This document shows, in pieces, positions 34,504 through 43,571 of a stretch of DNA of 45,308 nt. Position 1 is the first letter of the stretch. Every line of letters begins with the position of its first letter. The position numbers and the translations under genes were made by a program. Origin of the DNA: Nocardia cerradoensis NBRC 101014 (GTDB lineage Bacteria > Actinomycetota > Actinomycetes > Mycobacteriales > Mycobacteriaceae); contig NZ_BAFW01000385.1 in the NCBI RefSeq assembly GCF_000308535.1, positions 1-45,308 on the forward strand, given 5' to 3'. The notes under the pieces are model-generated. The model made no database searches, was not told the DNA's origin, and worked only from the letters and a program-made list of their open reading frames with translations.

Positions 34504-35778
34504 ATGACCCCGATATCACGACCGGATTCGCCGGCCGAAGCACTGGTACGCATCCGCGAGGTGCTGGCCGAATTCGCGAAGGGCGCCGGGGAACGCGACC
34601 TGTCCTTCGAACACCCCGACGAGCTGATTCGCGCACTGGGTGACGCCGGATTCGGGCGCCTGCGGGTGCCGGTCGAATTCGGCGGCTTCGATGTCGACCT
34701 GCCGACGCTGTTCGATCTGCTCGCCGAAGCCGGTCGCGCCGACTCCAACATTCCGCAGATTTGGCGTGGCCATTTCACCACCACCGAAATCCTGCGCGCC
34801 GAAACCGACTCCGAGGTGCGGGCCTACTGGCTGCACCGGATCGGCGCCGGCGCGGTATTCGGCAATGCGCAATCGGAACCGTCGGCCGTGATCGCCGCGG
34901 CGGAGGCCGCGGGCACCGTCACGGGCGAATGGGGCTCGACCACTACCCGGGTGCGCACCGACGAACACGGCCGGCGGCTCGTGTCGGGAACCAAGTTCTA
35001 TTCCACCGGCTCGCGCTTCGCCGACTTCATCCGCGCGGCGGTGGTCGACGAGGACGGCCATCGCGGCTTCGTCGTCGTCCCGGCGCATCATCCGGGCGTC
35101 ACCCACGCCGACGACTGGGACGGTATCGGGCAACGCCAAACCGGCAGTGGCACGACGCTTTTCCACGACGTTCCGGTCGAGGAGCACGGTGACATCGGGC
35201 GCTATCGGGAGTCGCTGCGCGGTCTGGACTCGTTCGTGCAGATCGTACATCTGGCGAATCTGACCGGTATCGCGCGCAGTATCGTCGCCGAAACCGTGGA
35301 TCTGGTGCGCGGGCGCACGCGCACCAGTCTGCACGCGCTGACCCGCAACGCCGCCGAGGATCCCGAGGTGCTCGGTGTCGTCGGTCGGCTGGAGGTCCGG
35401 CGCCGCACCGCCGAAACCCTGCTGCGTCACGCCGCGGTGACCCTGGAGGCAGCCCACACCAGCGGGGCGGAGGCCGATTTCGGGTACGCGTACGTCGAGA
35501 CCTCCGCGGCCCAGGTGGCTGTCATCGAGGCGGTGCTCGACGCCGCGACCACCGCCTTCGACGCACTCGGCTCCTCGGCGGTGCGCAACAGCGTTCATCT
35601 GGACCGACACTGGCGCAACGCGCGCACGCTGGCCTCGCACAACCCTGTCGTCTACAAACCGCGGCTCGTCGGCGACCATCTGGTCAACGGTGTGACGCCG
35701 CAGCCGGGCTACTACCGGGACCGGCCCTCGGTCGCTGATGCGGGCGAGCCGGCCGTCGAGGTGCGGAGCCACCGGTGA
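34504..35778 (+). CDS. DszC/SfnB-family flavin-dependent monooxygenase (acyl-CoA dehydrogenase fold)
   Basis: AGGAGGA lies seven bases before the ATG at 34504, which sets the start; the product has 424 residues. It has the acyl-CoA dehydrogenase fold but carries the monooxygenase-branch blocks GTKFYSTGSRFADFIRAAV, WDGIGQRQTGSGTTLFHDV and the C-terminal DRHWRNARTLASHNP. These are typical of DszC (dibenzothiophene S-oxygenase) and SfnB. Such enzymes use FMNH2 and O2 to oxidise sulfur or nitrogen. It leads a six-gene operon and overlaps the next gene by GTGA. Confidence 0.9.
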   Translation: MTPISRPDSPAEALVRIREVLAEFAKGAGERDLSFEHPDELIRALGDAGFGRLRVPVEFGGFDVDLPTLFDLLAEAGRADSNIPQIWRGHFTTTEILRAETDSEVRAYWLHRIGAGAVFGNAQSEPSAVIAAAEAAGTVTGEWGSTTTRVRTDEHGRRLVSGTKFYSTGSRFADFIRAAVVDEDGHRGFVVVPAHHPGVTHADDWDGIGQRQTGSGTTLFHDVPVEEHGDIGRYRESLRGLDSFVQIVHLANLTGIARSIVAETVDLVRGRTRTSLHALTRNAAEDPEVLGVVGRLEVRRRTAETLLRHAAVTLEAAHTSGAEADFGYAYVETSAAQVAVIEAVLDAATTAFDALGSSAVRNSVHLDRHWRNARTLASHNPVVYKPRLVGDHLVNGVTPQPGYYRDRPSVADAGEPAVEVRSHR

Positions 35779-37019
35779 GCGAATACCTGCACATCAACGT
35801 CAACATCCTCAACGCCGGAGTGTTCGGTGGGTCGTGGCGCTTCCCCGGGACCGACCCTCTGGCCAGTTACGGCATCGACCACTACACCTCGATCGCGAAG
35901 AAGGCCGAGGAGGCCACCCTCGACGCGGTCTTCCTCGCCGACGGGCCCGCGCTGGACCCGAGCGTCGAACATCGCCCCGGCAACAACCTCGAGCCGACCA
36001 CGGTGCTGGCCCGGATCGCGGCGCGCACCGAGCGGATCGGGTTGATCGCCACGCTTTCGTCGTCGTACAACGATCCCGTCGAACTGGCCCGCCGCCTCGG
36101 CGATCTCGACCATCTCAGTGGTGGCCGCTTCGGCTGGAACGTGGTCACCACCGCCGGGCCGGTCGCGGCGCGCAACTTCGGCCGCGACGCCGAACCCGAC
36201 CATGCGCTGCGGTACCGGCGGGCGGCGGAATTCGTCGAACGGGTCGTCGCGAGCTGGGCCGAACGCACCGAATTCCGTTCCCCGCAGGGCCGGCCGGTGG
36301 TCGTGCAGGCCGGTGGCTCCAGTGACGGCAAACGGCTGGCCGCGCGGGTGGGGGAGGTGATCTTCTCCGCCGAACAGGATCTCGGCACCGCGCGGGCGTT
36401 CCGCACCGAATTGCGGGAGGGTGCACGGGCATTCGGCCGCGATCCGGACGACATCGTGATTCTGCCCGGGCTGTCCACCGTGGTGGGCAGCACCGAGGCG
36501 GAGGCGGCCCGGCGCCGAGAGTTGCTCGACGAACTGCTGCCTGAGGCCTATGCGCGCAACCGGCTGGCCGGACAACTCGGCATCTCGCTGGACGGCCTCG
36601 CCGACGACGAGCGCATCCCCGCCGACCTGCTGCCCGAACCCGACGACGCCGGCGGTTCGCAAACCTTCTACCGGGTCGTCAAGGACATCATCGATCGGGA
36701 GCGCCCGACATTGCGACAGCTGCTGAAGAAGCTGTCCGGCGGCGGTGGGCACCGCATCGTGGTCGGCACTCCGGAACAGATCGCCGACGACATCGAACGG
36801 TGGTTCCGGGCCGGCGCCGCGGACGGATTCAACGTGATGCCCGACGTATTACCGTCCGGATTCGACGATTTCGCCGACCATGTGATCCCGGAACTGCGCC
36901 GGCGCGGACTGTTCCGCACCGAATACGACGGCAGGACGCTGCGCGAACATCTCGGTCTGGGCGTTCCCGAGGTCCCGGTGGGGGTCTGGGACCGCGGACC
37001 ACTGGAGGCGGCGCGATGA
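35775..37019 (+). CDS. NtaA/SnaA/DszA-family FMN-dependent monooxygenase
   Basis: The GTG at 35775 overlaps the previous stop, giving 414 residues. Residues LHINVNILNAGVFGGSWRFPGTDP match the enzyme at 24352 nearly word for word. The other hallmarks are LDAVFLADGPALDPS, SSSYNDPVELARRLGDLDHLSGGRFGWNVVTTAG, RSPQGRPVVVQAGGSSDGKR, PGLSTVVGSTEAEA and GTPEQIADDIERWFRAGAADGFNVMPDVLPSG. It lacks the roughly 30-residue loop (VGDKAAHRFADVDRIHRIDHRGEFF) found before GPLNVPRSPQ in its paralogues, so the substrate pocket lid may differ. Coupled to the DszC-like gene, it may cleave the product of that enzyme. Confidence 0.9.
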   Translation: MSEYLHINVNILNAGVFGGSWRFPGTDPLASYGIDHYTSIAKKAEEATLDAVFLADGPALDPSVEHRPGNNLEPTTVLARIAARTERIGLIATLSSSYNDPVELARRLGDLDHLSGGRFGWNVVTTAGPVAARNFGRDAEPDHALRYRRAAEFVERVVASWAERTEFRSPQGRPVVVQAGGSSDGKRLAARVGEVIFSAEQDLGTARAFRTELREGARAFGRDPDDIVILPGLSTVVGSTEAEAARRRELLDELLPEAYARNRLAGQLGISLDGLADDERIPADLLPEPDDAGGSQTFYRVVKDIIDRERPTLRQLLKKLSGGGGHRIVVGTPEQIADDIERWFRAGAADGFNVMPDVLPSGFDDFADHVIPELRRRGLFRTEYDGRTLREHLGLGVPEVPVGVWDRGPLEAAR

Positions 37020-37062
37020 GCACTGCGTTCGCCTCGAACCCGCCCCTCGAACGGAGGACAGC

Positions 37063-38088
37063 ATGATGAGCACCGTTCCGATCCTGATCGACGTCGCCGT
37101 CGGGCCGGCAGCACCGGATGCGACCGCCTCCGAGTCCGGCGCCCGATCCGCTGCCGGCGCTGCCGCATCGACAATCGAAGCGGGCGAACTCGTTTCGATC
37201 GAGTCGGCGGCGCGTATCGCCGCTGCCGCGCAGCAGGCCGGGGTCGCCGCCCTGCGCATCCTCGACTCGGCCGGGGGCCGGCGCGCCCTCGATCCCAGCA
37301 TCGCCGCCGCCTATCTGGCCGGGCAGGCCGGCGATATCGGCTATCTGGTCGATATCGCGACCACCCACAACGCGCCCTACAACGTCGCCCGCCGGGTGCT
37401 GTCCTTCGATCGGGCCACCGGCGGCCGCGCGGGGTTGGTGCTGCGTCCCGGTGACGGTGACGAGGTGAGCGATGCGGTCACCCCGCGCTCGCCGTCGCTG
37501 CCTCCGGGACGACGCTGGGCGGAGTACGCGGAAGTCCTTGCCCGCCTGTGGGAATCGTTCCCGCGCGCGGCGTTGCTCGGCGATCGGGAACGTGCGCGGG
37601 TGGTCGATCCGGCCCTGATCGCGGGCATCGATCACGAAGGTCGTGGCTATCGCGTCGCCGGGCCCTTGGACGGTCCGTCGTCGGTGCAGGGGCGTCCACT
37701 CGTCGTCGCCGCCGATACCGACCTGGTCGGATGGGATGTCGCGGCCCGCTCGGCGGACGCCGTCATCGTCGCGGGCACCGCCGTCTCGGGGGCCGGGCGC
37801 GCGCTGGCCGCCGCCCTGGAGCGCGTCGGCAGACGACGCGGCGAGGTGGCGCTGATCGGCCGCGCGCCGGTGACGGTGCGCGACGCGCGTGACGGGCGTG
37901 CGGCACTGTCCCGGCTGGTGGATTGGGCACACGCCTACGATCTCGACGCGGTGGAGTTGTCGCCGACCGGCGGCGCCCGCGGTGTACTGGCCGCCGCCGA
38001 GGCGGTGGCGACGGTGCGATCCGCACGGCGTGCTCCCACATTGCGGGCCGCGCTCGGACTGCAACCGGTTGCGGCGGTGCTGCGATGA
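37063..38088 (+). CDS. Divergent luciferase-like monooxygenase homologue (possible pseudoenzyme)
   Basis: GGAGGA precedes two adjacent ATGs (37063 and 37066). The product has 341 residues. NAPYNVARRVLSFDRATGGRAGL matches the family core and HEGRGYRVAGPLDGPSSVQGRPLVV matches GEFFDVAGPLNVPRSPQGRPVIV of the relatives. The WNVVTT signature after GGR is lost (LVLRPGDG), as is the C-terminal GTPEQVAD...GFNLMPD block in recognisable form. It parallels the short homologue at 15633: each is in an operon beside a full enzyme. A catalytically dead partner, or an enzyme with different cofactor use, are both possible. It overlaps the next gene by ATGA. Confidence 0.65.
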   Translation: MMSTVPILIDVAVGPAAPDATASESGARSAAGAAASTIEAGELVSIESAARIAAAAQQAGVAALRILDSAGGRRALDPSIAAAYLAGQAGDIGYLVDIATTHNAPYNVARRVLSFDRATGGRAGLVLRPGDGDEVSDAVTPRSPSLPPGRRWAEYAEVLARLWESFPRAALLGDRERARVVDPALIAGIDHEGRGYRVAGPLDGPSSVQGRPLVVAADTDLVGWDVAARSADAVIVAGTAVSGAGRALAAALERVGRRRGEVALIGRAPVTVRDARDGRAALSRLVDWAHAYDLDAVELSPTGGARGVLAAAEAVATVRSARRAPTLRAALGLQPVAAVLR

Positions 38089-39299
38089 CCGCCGTTCAGT
38101 CGCCTCGCACCCCGACCGTGGCCGGTCCGACCGTGGCCGGTATCCGCGCCGCCGCCGAGCCGATTCTGCGCCGGCTCGGCGAGACCGCCGCGGCCCGCGA
38201 ATCCGCTCGCGACTACGCCTTCGCCGAGGTGCGCGCACTCGCCGAAACCCGGATCGCGCTGACGGGCATCGCCCGCGAGGACGGCGGTGCGGGCGGTTCG
38301 CTGCGCGCCGTCGCCGATCTGGTGATCGCGATAGCTCGTGCCGATTCCAGTGTGGCACAGGCCCTTCGCAGCACCTTCCTGACCGCGTACCGGGTCGCGA
38401 GCCGCCCCGATCTCCCGCAGCGGGATCTCACCCTGCAGCGGCTGCGGGCCGGCGACCTGTTCGCCGGCACCGCCAACGAACGCACCGGCGGGGCGAGCGG
38501 GCAGACCAATGCGACGGCCCGCCGCTCGGGTGCCGACTGGATCGTCGACGGCGAGAAGTACTACTCGACCGGCGGCCTGTACGCGTCCTGGTTCTCCACC
38601 CAGGCGCGCACCGAGGACGGTACGGTGCTGCGCTTCACCGTGCCCTTCGATCGCGCGGGCATCGAGCGGCTCGACGATTTCGACGCCGTCGGTCAACGCC
38701 TGACCGCCAGTGGCACAACGCGTTTCACGAACGCGCCGGTGTACGGCCACGAGGTCACCGAAACCGAGGCCGACGAGCCGGACAATCCGTGGCAGGGCTC
38801 CTTCGCGCAGCTCTACCTCGCCGCGGTCGAGGCCGGAGTGGCGGCGCGCGCGTTCGACGACGCCGTCACCTTCGTGCGAGAGAAGGCCCGCCCGATCAAA
38901 CACAGTTCCGCGAGCGCCAGTGTCGACGATCCCTACGTCCGCCAGACGGTGGGCCGGATCGCGGCCCATGCTCAGGCGGCACGCGCGGTGGTCCTCCTCG
39001 CCGCGGAAACCCTCGCGGGCGTGCACGGCCTGACCGGCGCGCAGGCCCGCGCCGCGGGCGCCGCGGCCGCGGTCGAGGTCGCACAGGCCGGTGTGGTCGC
39101 CATCGAATCGGGTTTGTCCGCAGCGGAATTGCTCTTCGACGTAGGTGGCGGCTCGATCACCGACCGTGGCCTCGGTTTCGACCGGCACTGGCGCAATGCC
39201 CGCACCGTCGCCAATCACAATCCGCGCCAATGGAAACAGGCCGTCGCCGGCGCCTACCACCTGACCGGTGCGGAACCACCGACCACCGGACTGTTCTGA
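38085..39299 (+). CDS. DszC/SfnB-family flavin-dependent monooxygenase (second copy)
   Basis: The ATG at 38085 overlaps the previous stop; the product has 404 residues. The acyl-CoA dehydrogenase fold is recognisable in GIAREDGGAGGSLRAVADLVIAIARADSSVAQALR. The monooxygenase-branch signatures are DGEKYYSTGGLYASWFSTQA, FDAVGQRLTASGTTRFTNAPV and FDRHWRNARTVANHNPRQWKQ. It is well diverged from the copy at 34504, so it probably acts on another substrate or another oxidation level. FMNH2 must come from a reductase encoded elsewhere. It is followed after 46 bp by an aldo/keto reductase. Confidence 0.9.
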   Translation: MTAVQSPRTPTVAGPTVAGIRAAAEPILRRLGETAAARESARDYAFAEVRALAETRIALTGIAREDGGAGGSLRAVADLVIAIARADSSVAQALRSTFLTAYRVASRPDLPQRDLTLQRLRAGDLFAGTANERTGGASGQTNATARRSGADWIVDGEKYYSTGGLYASWFSTQARTEDGTVLRFTVPFDRAGIERLDDFDAVGQRLTASGTTRFTNAPVYGHEVTETEADEPDNPWQGSFAQLYLAAVEAGVAARAFDDAVTFVREKARPIKHSSASASVDDPYVRQTVGRIAAHAQAARAVVLLAAETLAGVHGLTGAQARAAGAAAAVEVAQAGVVAIESGLSAAELLFDVGGGSITDRGLGFDRHWRNARTVANHNPRQWKQAVAGAYHLTGAEPPTTGLF

Positions 39300-39345
39300 G
39301 CCCATCAACCCCGAAGTCACCATCGACAATCACCGAGAGGACCCC

Positions 39346-40377
39346 GTGACCGTCTACACCCCCGACTCGCCCTATTCCGCTGCCGACAATCGCTACGAGA
39401 CGATCCCGTATCGCCGCAGCGGGCGTTCGGGTCTGGACCTGCCGTCGATCTCCTTCGGCCTGTGGCAGAAGTTCGGCACCGACTACCCCTTCGCCACCCA
39501 GCGCGAGATCATCCTTCACGCTTTCGATCTGGGCATCACCCACTTCGACAACGCCGACCGCTACGGCCCGCCGCACCGGGCCGCGCAACTGACCTTCGGC
39601 GCGGTGCTGTCGAAGGATCTGGCGCCTTACCGCGATGAGCTCATCCTGTCGACGAAGGCCGGCAATCCGATCGGCGCCAGTCCCTATCTTCGTGGCGGCT
39701 CCCGCAAATCGCTGGTCGGATCGCTGGAGCACAGCCTGCGCGATCTGGGCACCGACTACGTCGACATCTTCTACCACCACAGCCCCGACCTCGAGACTCC
39801 GCTGGAGGAGACGGTCGGCGCGCTGGTCGACGTGGTGCGCCAGGGCAAGGCCTTGTACGTGGGCATCTCCAACTACCGGCCCGACCGGGCGCACGAGATC
39901 GCCGAGTTGCTGCGCGGGGAGGGGGTGCCGTTGCTGATCCATCAGACCCGGTATTCGATCTATGATCGCGGCCCCGAACAGAGCGGGCTGCTCGACACCG
40001 CCAGTGCCGACGGGTTCGGTGTGATCGTGTATTCACCCCTGGCACAAGGACTGTTGACCGACAAGTATCTCGAGACGATTCCCGAGGGCGCGCGGGCACG
40101 CAACAGCGCCTTCCTCTCGCCCGAGGTTATCGACGACACCTATCGGCAGCGCACCGCCGCCCTGAACAAGATCGCCGAATCGCGGGGGCAGTCGCTGGCA
40201 CAGCTGGCGTTGCAGTGGGTGCTGCGGCGACCCGAGGTCACCTCGGCGCTGATCGGCGCCAGCTCCACCGGACAGCTCGACCACAACCTGGCGGCGCTGA
40301 GCTTCCCGGCGCTGACCGAGGAGGAACTGGCGCTCATCGAGGAGCACGGCGTGCACGGAACCGGATCGCGGCGCTGA
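39346..40377 (+). CDS. Aldo/keto reductase, YghZ/Kv-beta type
   Basis: GAGAGG precedes the GTG at 39346; the product has 343 residues. It is of a different AKR branch from the pair at 27041-29112. RYETIPYRRSGRSGLDLPSISFGLWQKFG is followed by THFDNADRYGPPHRAAQLTFG (catalytic Asp and Tyr), LILSTKAG (Lys) and DIFYHHSPD (His). ADRYGPP, LIHQTRYSIYDR and SPLAQGLLTDKY are typical of YghZ, the methylglyoxal- and lactaldehyde-type reductases related to potassium-channel beta subunits. Its probable job is to reduce short aldehydes such as those released when an alkyl-sulfur bond is oxygenated. Confidence 0.9.
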   Translation: MTVYTPDSPYSAADNRYETIPYRRSGRSGLDLPSISFGLWQKFGTDYPFATQREIILHAFDLGITHFDNADRYGPPHRAAQLTFGAVLSKDLAPYRDELILSTKAGNPIGASPYLRGGSRKSLVGSLEHSLRDLGTDYVDIFYHHSPDLETPLEETVGALVDVVRQGKALYVGISNYRPDRAHEIAELLRGEGVPLLIHQTRYSIYDRGPEQSGLLDTASADGFGVIVYSPLAQGLLTDKYLETIPEGARARNSAFLSPEVIDDTYRQRTAALNKIAESRGQSLAQLALQWVLRRPEVTSALIGASSTGQLDHNLAALSFPALTEEELALIEEHGVHGTGSRR

Positions 40378-40378
40378 G

Positions 40379-41728
40379 ATGTCCGGTCCGACATCGGGTT
40401 TCCATCTCAACCTGTCGCTGATGACGCCGGGGCACTTCCGGCAGGCGTGGCGGTTGCCGCACGCCGATCCGCTCGCGTATCTGGATATCGACTACTTCCA
40501 GCGGCTCGCGCGCATCGCGGAGGCGGCGAAAATCGACGCGGTCTTCCTCGGCGACGGGCCGGCGCTGCGCGGGGAGATCGCGGAGGCGCCGGGCACCGGT
40601 ATCGATCCGCTGGTGCTGCTGGGCTCCGTCGCGGCGGTGACCGAGCACCTCGGCGTGGTGATCACCTCCTCGACCACCTACAACTCGCCGTACAACCTGG
40701 CACGGCGATTCCAGGCGCTCGACCATGTGACCAAGGGACGCGCGGCGGTCAATATCGTCACCACCGGAACACCCGCCGCCGCAGCGAATTTCGGCCTCGA
40801 CGCCCATCCCGCTCGCGAGACCCGCTATCAGCGGGCCTGGGAATTCCTGGATGTGGTCACCAAACTCTGGGACAGCTGGGATGCCGACTGGCTGGTCGCG
40901 GACAAGGCGTCGGGCCGCTACGCCGATCCGGACCGGATCCACCGCATCGACCACGAGGGAGAGATCTTCTCCGTCGCGGGCCCACTGCCGGTGCCGCCGG
41001 GCCCGCAGGGTCGGCCGGTCGTGGTGCAGGCGGGCGGGTCGGAGGGCGGCCTCAGGTTGGCCGGGGACTTCGCCGATGTGGTGTTCACGGTGGCTCAGAC
41101 CCGGGAGCGGGCCGTCGCGTTCCGGGAGGAGATTCGCCGCCGGGCCGTGGCCGCCGGTCGCGGCCCGGACGCGGTGAAGGTCTCACTCGGCGTGGTGGTG
41201 CTGGTCGCGGCCACCGAGGAGCAGGCACGTCGCCGCGAACGCGAACTGTACGACCTGCTGCCGATCGAGCGGCTCACCGCCAACCTTCTCGCCAACCTCG
41301 GCCTGCCGGCGGGTTCGTTCGGACCCGACGATCCGATCGCCGTCGGAGATCTCCCGGAAAGTATTCCGGCCGAGACGTTTTCGACCGGATTCAGTGAGTC
41401 CACCCGGGCGCTGATCGCCGCCGGGCCGCGCACGCCGCGCGAGGTGATCGAACGCGGCGCCGGTGGATCGGGGCATCGCCTGCTGGTGGGAACCCCCGAA
41501 CAGGTCGCCGACGATCTGCAGCAGTGGTTCGACGCCGGAGCCGCGGACGGGTTCACGATCATGCCGGCCGAAACAGCTGTGGATCTGGAGAACTTCGCGA
41601 CCGGCGTGGTGCCGATTCTGCAGCGGCGCGGGCTGTTCCAGCGGGAGTATCGGGACCGGACACTGCGTGCGCGCCTGGGGCTGCCGGTGGCGCGCCGGCA
41701 GCGGGGCGAGATCGCCGAATCGGCCTGA
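40379..41728 (+). CDS. NtaA/SnaA/DszA-family FMN-dependent monooxygenase
   Basis: The ATG lies one base after the AKR stop (TGAGATG). The 449-residue product begins GFHLNLSLMTPGHFRQAWRLPHADP, a variant N-terminus without the NVNILNAG motif. Conserved blocks are KIDAVFLGDGPALRGE, SSTTYNSPYNLARRFQALDHVTKGRAAVNIVTTGTP (with VNIVTT for WNVVTT), DHEGEIFSVAGPLPVPPGPQGRPVVVQAGGSEGG, GTPEQVADDLQQWFDAGAADGFTIMPA and RRGLFQREYRDRTLRARLGLP. It closes the operon that began at 34504; a strong hairpin follows 25 bp later. It is the fifth full paralogue in the window and a distinct branch. Confidence 0.9.
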   Translation: MSGPTSGFHLNLSLMTPGHFRQAWRLPHADPLAYLDIDYFQRLARIAEAAKIDAVFLGDGPALRGEIAEAPGTGIDPLVLLGSVAAVTEHLGVVITSSTTYNSPYNLARRFQALDHVTKGRAAVNIVTTGTPAAAANFGLDAHPARETRYQRAWEFLDVVTKLWDSWDADWLVADKASGRYADPDRIHRIDHEGEIFSVAGPLPVPPGPQGRPVVVQAGGSEGGLRLAGDFADVVFTVAQTRERAVAFREEIRRRAVAAGRGPDAVKVSLGVVVLVAATEEQARRRERELYDLLPIERLTANLLANLGLPAGSFGPDDPIAVGDLPESIPAETFSTGFSESTRALIAAGPRTPREVIERGAGGSGHRLLVGTPEQVADDLQQWFDAGAADGFTIMPAETAVDLENFATGVVPILQRRGLFQREYRDRTLRARLGLPVARRQRGEIAESA

Positions 41729-41753
41729 AAATGGTTGTGCGGCAGCGGTAGTG

Positions 41754-41782
41754 CCGAGGCGGGGCATCGAGCCCCGCCTCGG
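41754..41782. terminator. Bidirectional hairpin terminator between convergent operons
   Basis: CCGAGGCGGGGC (41754-41765) and GCCCCGCCTCGG (41771-41782) form a perfect 12-bp stem with a 5-base loop, followed on the plus strand by TGTTCTCGTT. It lies exactly between two convergent genes, 25 bp after one stop and 9 bp after the other, so it can end both transcripts. Confidence 0.85.
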
Positions 41783-41791
41783 TGTTCTCGT

Positions 41792-42850
41792 TCAGCGCAG
41801 CAGCGGCAGCAGCTGCTCGCCCTGGCGGTGGATCTCCTGCAGGTAGGGGGTGTCGGACAGGACGAAATGAGTGATCCCGAGGTCCTGATATTTCCGCAGC
41901 GATTTGGCGACGTCCTCGGCCGAACCGACCAGCCAGGTGCTGCCCGCGCCGCCCCCGCCGACCCGGCCCGGCGCGGTGTAGAGGTTGTCGTCGAGCACGT
42001 CGCCGCGGGCCGCGAGGTCGTAGAGGCGCTGCTGGCCGACCGCGGCGCGCCACTGCGGTCCCGGGCCCGCCTCATGATTTTTCGCCATCTCCGCGACCCG
42101 GGCCTGGGCATCGGCCCATGCCTGTTCGGTGGTGTCGCGCACGACGGTGGTGACTCGCAGACCGAATTCCAGCGGCGGAAGTTCACGTCCGTGCTGCTCG
42201 CTCAGCTCTCGCAAACGCTCGATCCGCTCGCGCACGTCGGCGAGCGGCTCACCCCAGAACAGCTGGACATCGGCCACGGTCGCCGCGACTCGCTCGGCGG
42301 CGGCCGACGCCCCGCCGAAGTAGAGGGTGGGATGTGGCCTGCCCTCCCGGGCCGGAATGCGCGGCAGCACGGTGGAATCGGTCACCCGGTAGTGCGTTCC
42401 GGCGTGAGTGACGTTCTCCTCGGTCCAGAGCCGGCGAACGAGGCGGATGAACTCCTCGGTGCGCCCGTAGCGGGCGGCCTGGTCCTCCTCGGATTCGCCG
42501 TAGGCGGCGAGATTGTCCTTCCCGGAGACGATGTTGATCCGGACCCGGCCGCCGGACAGATGGTCGAGTGTGGCGACCGCCGAGGCGAAGTGGGCGGGAC
42601 GCCAGTAGCCGGGCCGGATGGCGATCAGCGGCTCGAACGACTGGGTGCGCGCGGCCAGCGCCGCCGCCACGGTGAGCGTGTCCGGACGTCCCCATCCGGT
42701 GCCGAGCAGTGCGCCCTTCCAGCCGTACTCCTCGAGCGCCCGCGCCTGCGCGGTGAGGGTGTCGAGGCTGTTGTGATCGGTGGTGACGGTGTCGCCCCGG
42801 TGGCCCGGTGTCACTTGATTGGGGATGTACCAGAGGAATTCGGCGCTCAT
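41792..42850 (-). CDS. ssuD: SsuD-type alkanesulfonate monooxygenase, FMNH2-dependent
   Basis: I start at the ATG at 42850 (AGGA nine bases upstream), giving 352 residues; the frame is open a further 28 codons. It aligns along its length with SsuD. Shared blocks are SAEFLWYIPNQ, YGWKGALLGTG, IRPGYWRPAHFASAVATLDHLSGGRVRINIVSGKDNLAAYGESEEDQAARYGRTEEF, PTLYFGGASAAAERVAATVADVQLFWGEP, VGQQRLYDLA, VGGGGAGSTWLVGSAEDVA and FVLSDTPYLQEIHRQGEQLLPLL. It should release sulfite and an aldehyde from alkanesulfonates. No ssuABC transport genes are next to it. It is a single-gene unit convergent with the monooxygenase operon. Confidence 0.85.
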   Translation of the reverse strand: MSAEFLWYIPNQVTPGHRGDTVTTDHNSLDTLTAQARALEEYGWKGALLGTGWGRPDTLTVAAALAARTQSFEPLIAIRPGYWRPAHFASAVATLDHLSGGRVRINIVSGKDNLAAYGESEEDQAARYGRTEEFIRLVRRLWTEENVTHAGTHYRVTDSTVLPRIPAREGRPHPTLYFGGASAAAERVAATVADVQLFWGEPLADVRERIERLRELSEQHGRELPPLEFGLRVTTVVRDTTEQAWADAQARVAEMAKNHEAGPGPQWRAAVGQQRLYDLAARGDVLDDNLYTAPGRVGGGGAGSTWLVGSAEDVAKSLRKYQDLGITHFVLSDTPYLQEIHRQGEQLLPLLR

Positions 42851-42938
42851 CGGGGTCGTCCTGTTCGGTGGTCGCGATCCGAGGCGGGCGCTGCTGGCTA
42901 CCGCCGGAGGAAGAATGTTCGGCGAGGCGAACACCGAG

Positions 42939-42962
42939 AGTATGACCCCGCCGGACGGTCCG
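42939..42962 (-). promoter_or_regulatory. Candidate promoter and palindrome of the ssuD-like gene
   Basis: On the minus strand CATACT (42944-42939) fits a -10 box about 90 bp before the start codon. CGGAC-N-GTCCG (42952-42962), an 11-bp palindrome, lies eight bases further upstream, overlapping the expected spacer and -35 region. A regulator bound there would block or recruit polymerase. The rest of the 241-bp gap up to the MarR gene shows nothing else that I recognise. Confidence 0.35.
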
Positions 42963-43091
42963 ATCGCCTGTCCGGCAGCTCGCCGAGATCCGTGAAAAGC
43001 GCTGTGTACTGCGGAAATCGGTTCTCGCCCGAAATAAATTCCGGGGGATTCGAGGGCGATGCCGAGGCGCCGGTGCTCCGATCGCGAAGGT

Positions 43092-43535
43092 TCAGTGTGT
43101 TTCCGGATCTGGACGACTCTGCGCGAGCGCCGCCGCTGCCGTTGCCACCGCGTCGATCATCCGGTCTCGCTGGGTGCCGGGGAGCCGCGCCGCCAGCTGC
43201 CGCTCCAGTGTGGCGCGAATATCGTCGCGCAGCGCGAGCCCGGGCCCGGTCAGGACCGCTCGGGTGATGCGCCGGTCCGCCGGATCCTGTTCGCGCGCCA
43301 GCAGTTCCCGGCGCTCCAACCGGTCCACCATTCCGGTGACATTGGTCTTGTCGCATCCGAGCGCCGCGGCGAGCTCGCCGAAGGTGGGCCGCGACTTGTG
43401 GACCAGGCACAGCAACTCCAGTTGCTGCGGGGTCAAACCGTAACTGCGCGCGACCTTTCCGTAGAGCACGCTCAGCTCCCGGTGCAATGCGCCGAAGGCG
43501 GTCACTGGATCCGGGTCACCGATGGCCATCGGCAA
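43092..43535 (-). CDS. MarR family transcriptional regulator
   Basis: The 147-residue product has the MarR winged helix: YGLTPQQLELLCLVHKSRPTFGELAAALGCDKTNVTGMVDRLERRELLAREQDPADRRITRAVLTGPG (about 32-98). I keep the TTG at 43535 because GGGAG stands about eight bases before it; an ATG two codons in (43529) is the alternative. MarR proteins are dimeric repressors released by phenolic or oxidising ligands. It diverges from a short-chain dehydrogenase gene, and the gap has operator-like repeats, so it most likely controls that gene and itself. Confidence 0.9.
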   Translation of the reverse strand: MPMAIGDPDPVTAFGALHRELSVLYGKVARSYGLTPQQLELLCLVHKSRPTFGELAAALGCDKTNVTGMVDRLERRELLAREQDPADRRITRAVLTGPGLALRDDIRATLERQLAARLPGTQRDRMIDAVATAAAALAQSRPDPETH

Positions 43536-43571
43536 AGTCTAGCTCCCCGACTGTTGACATGCTCCACCAAT

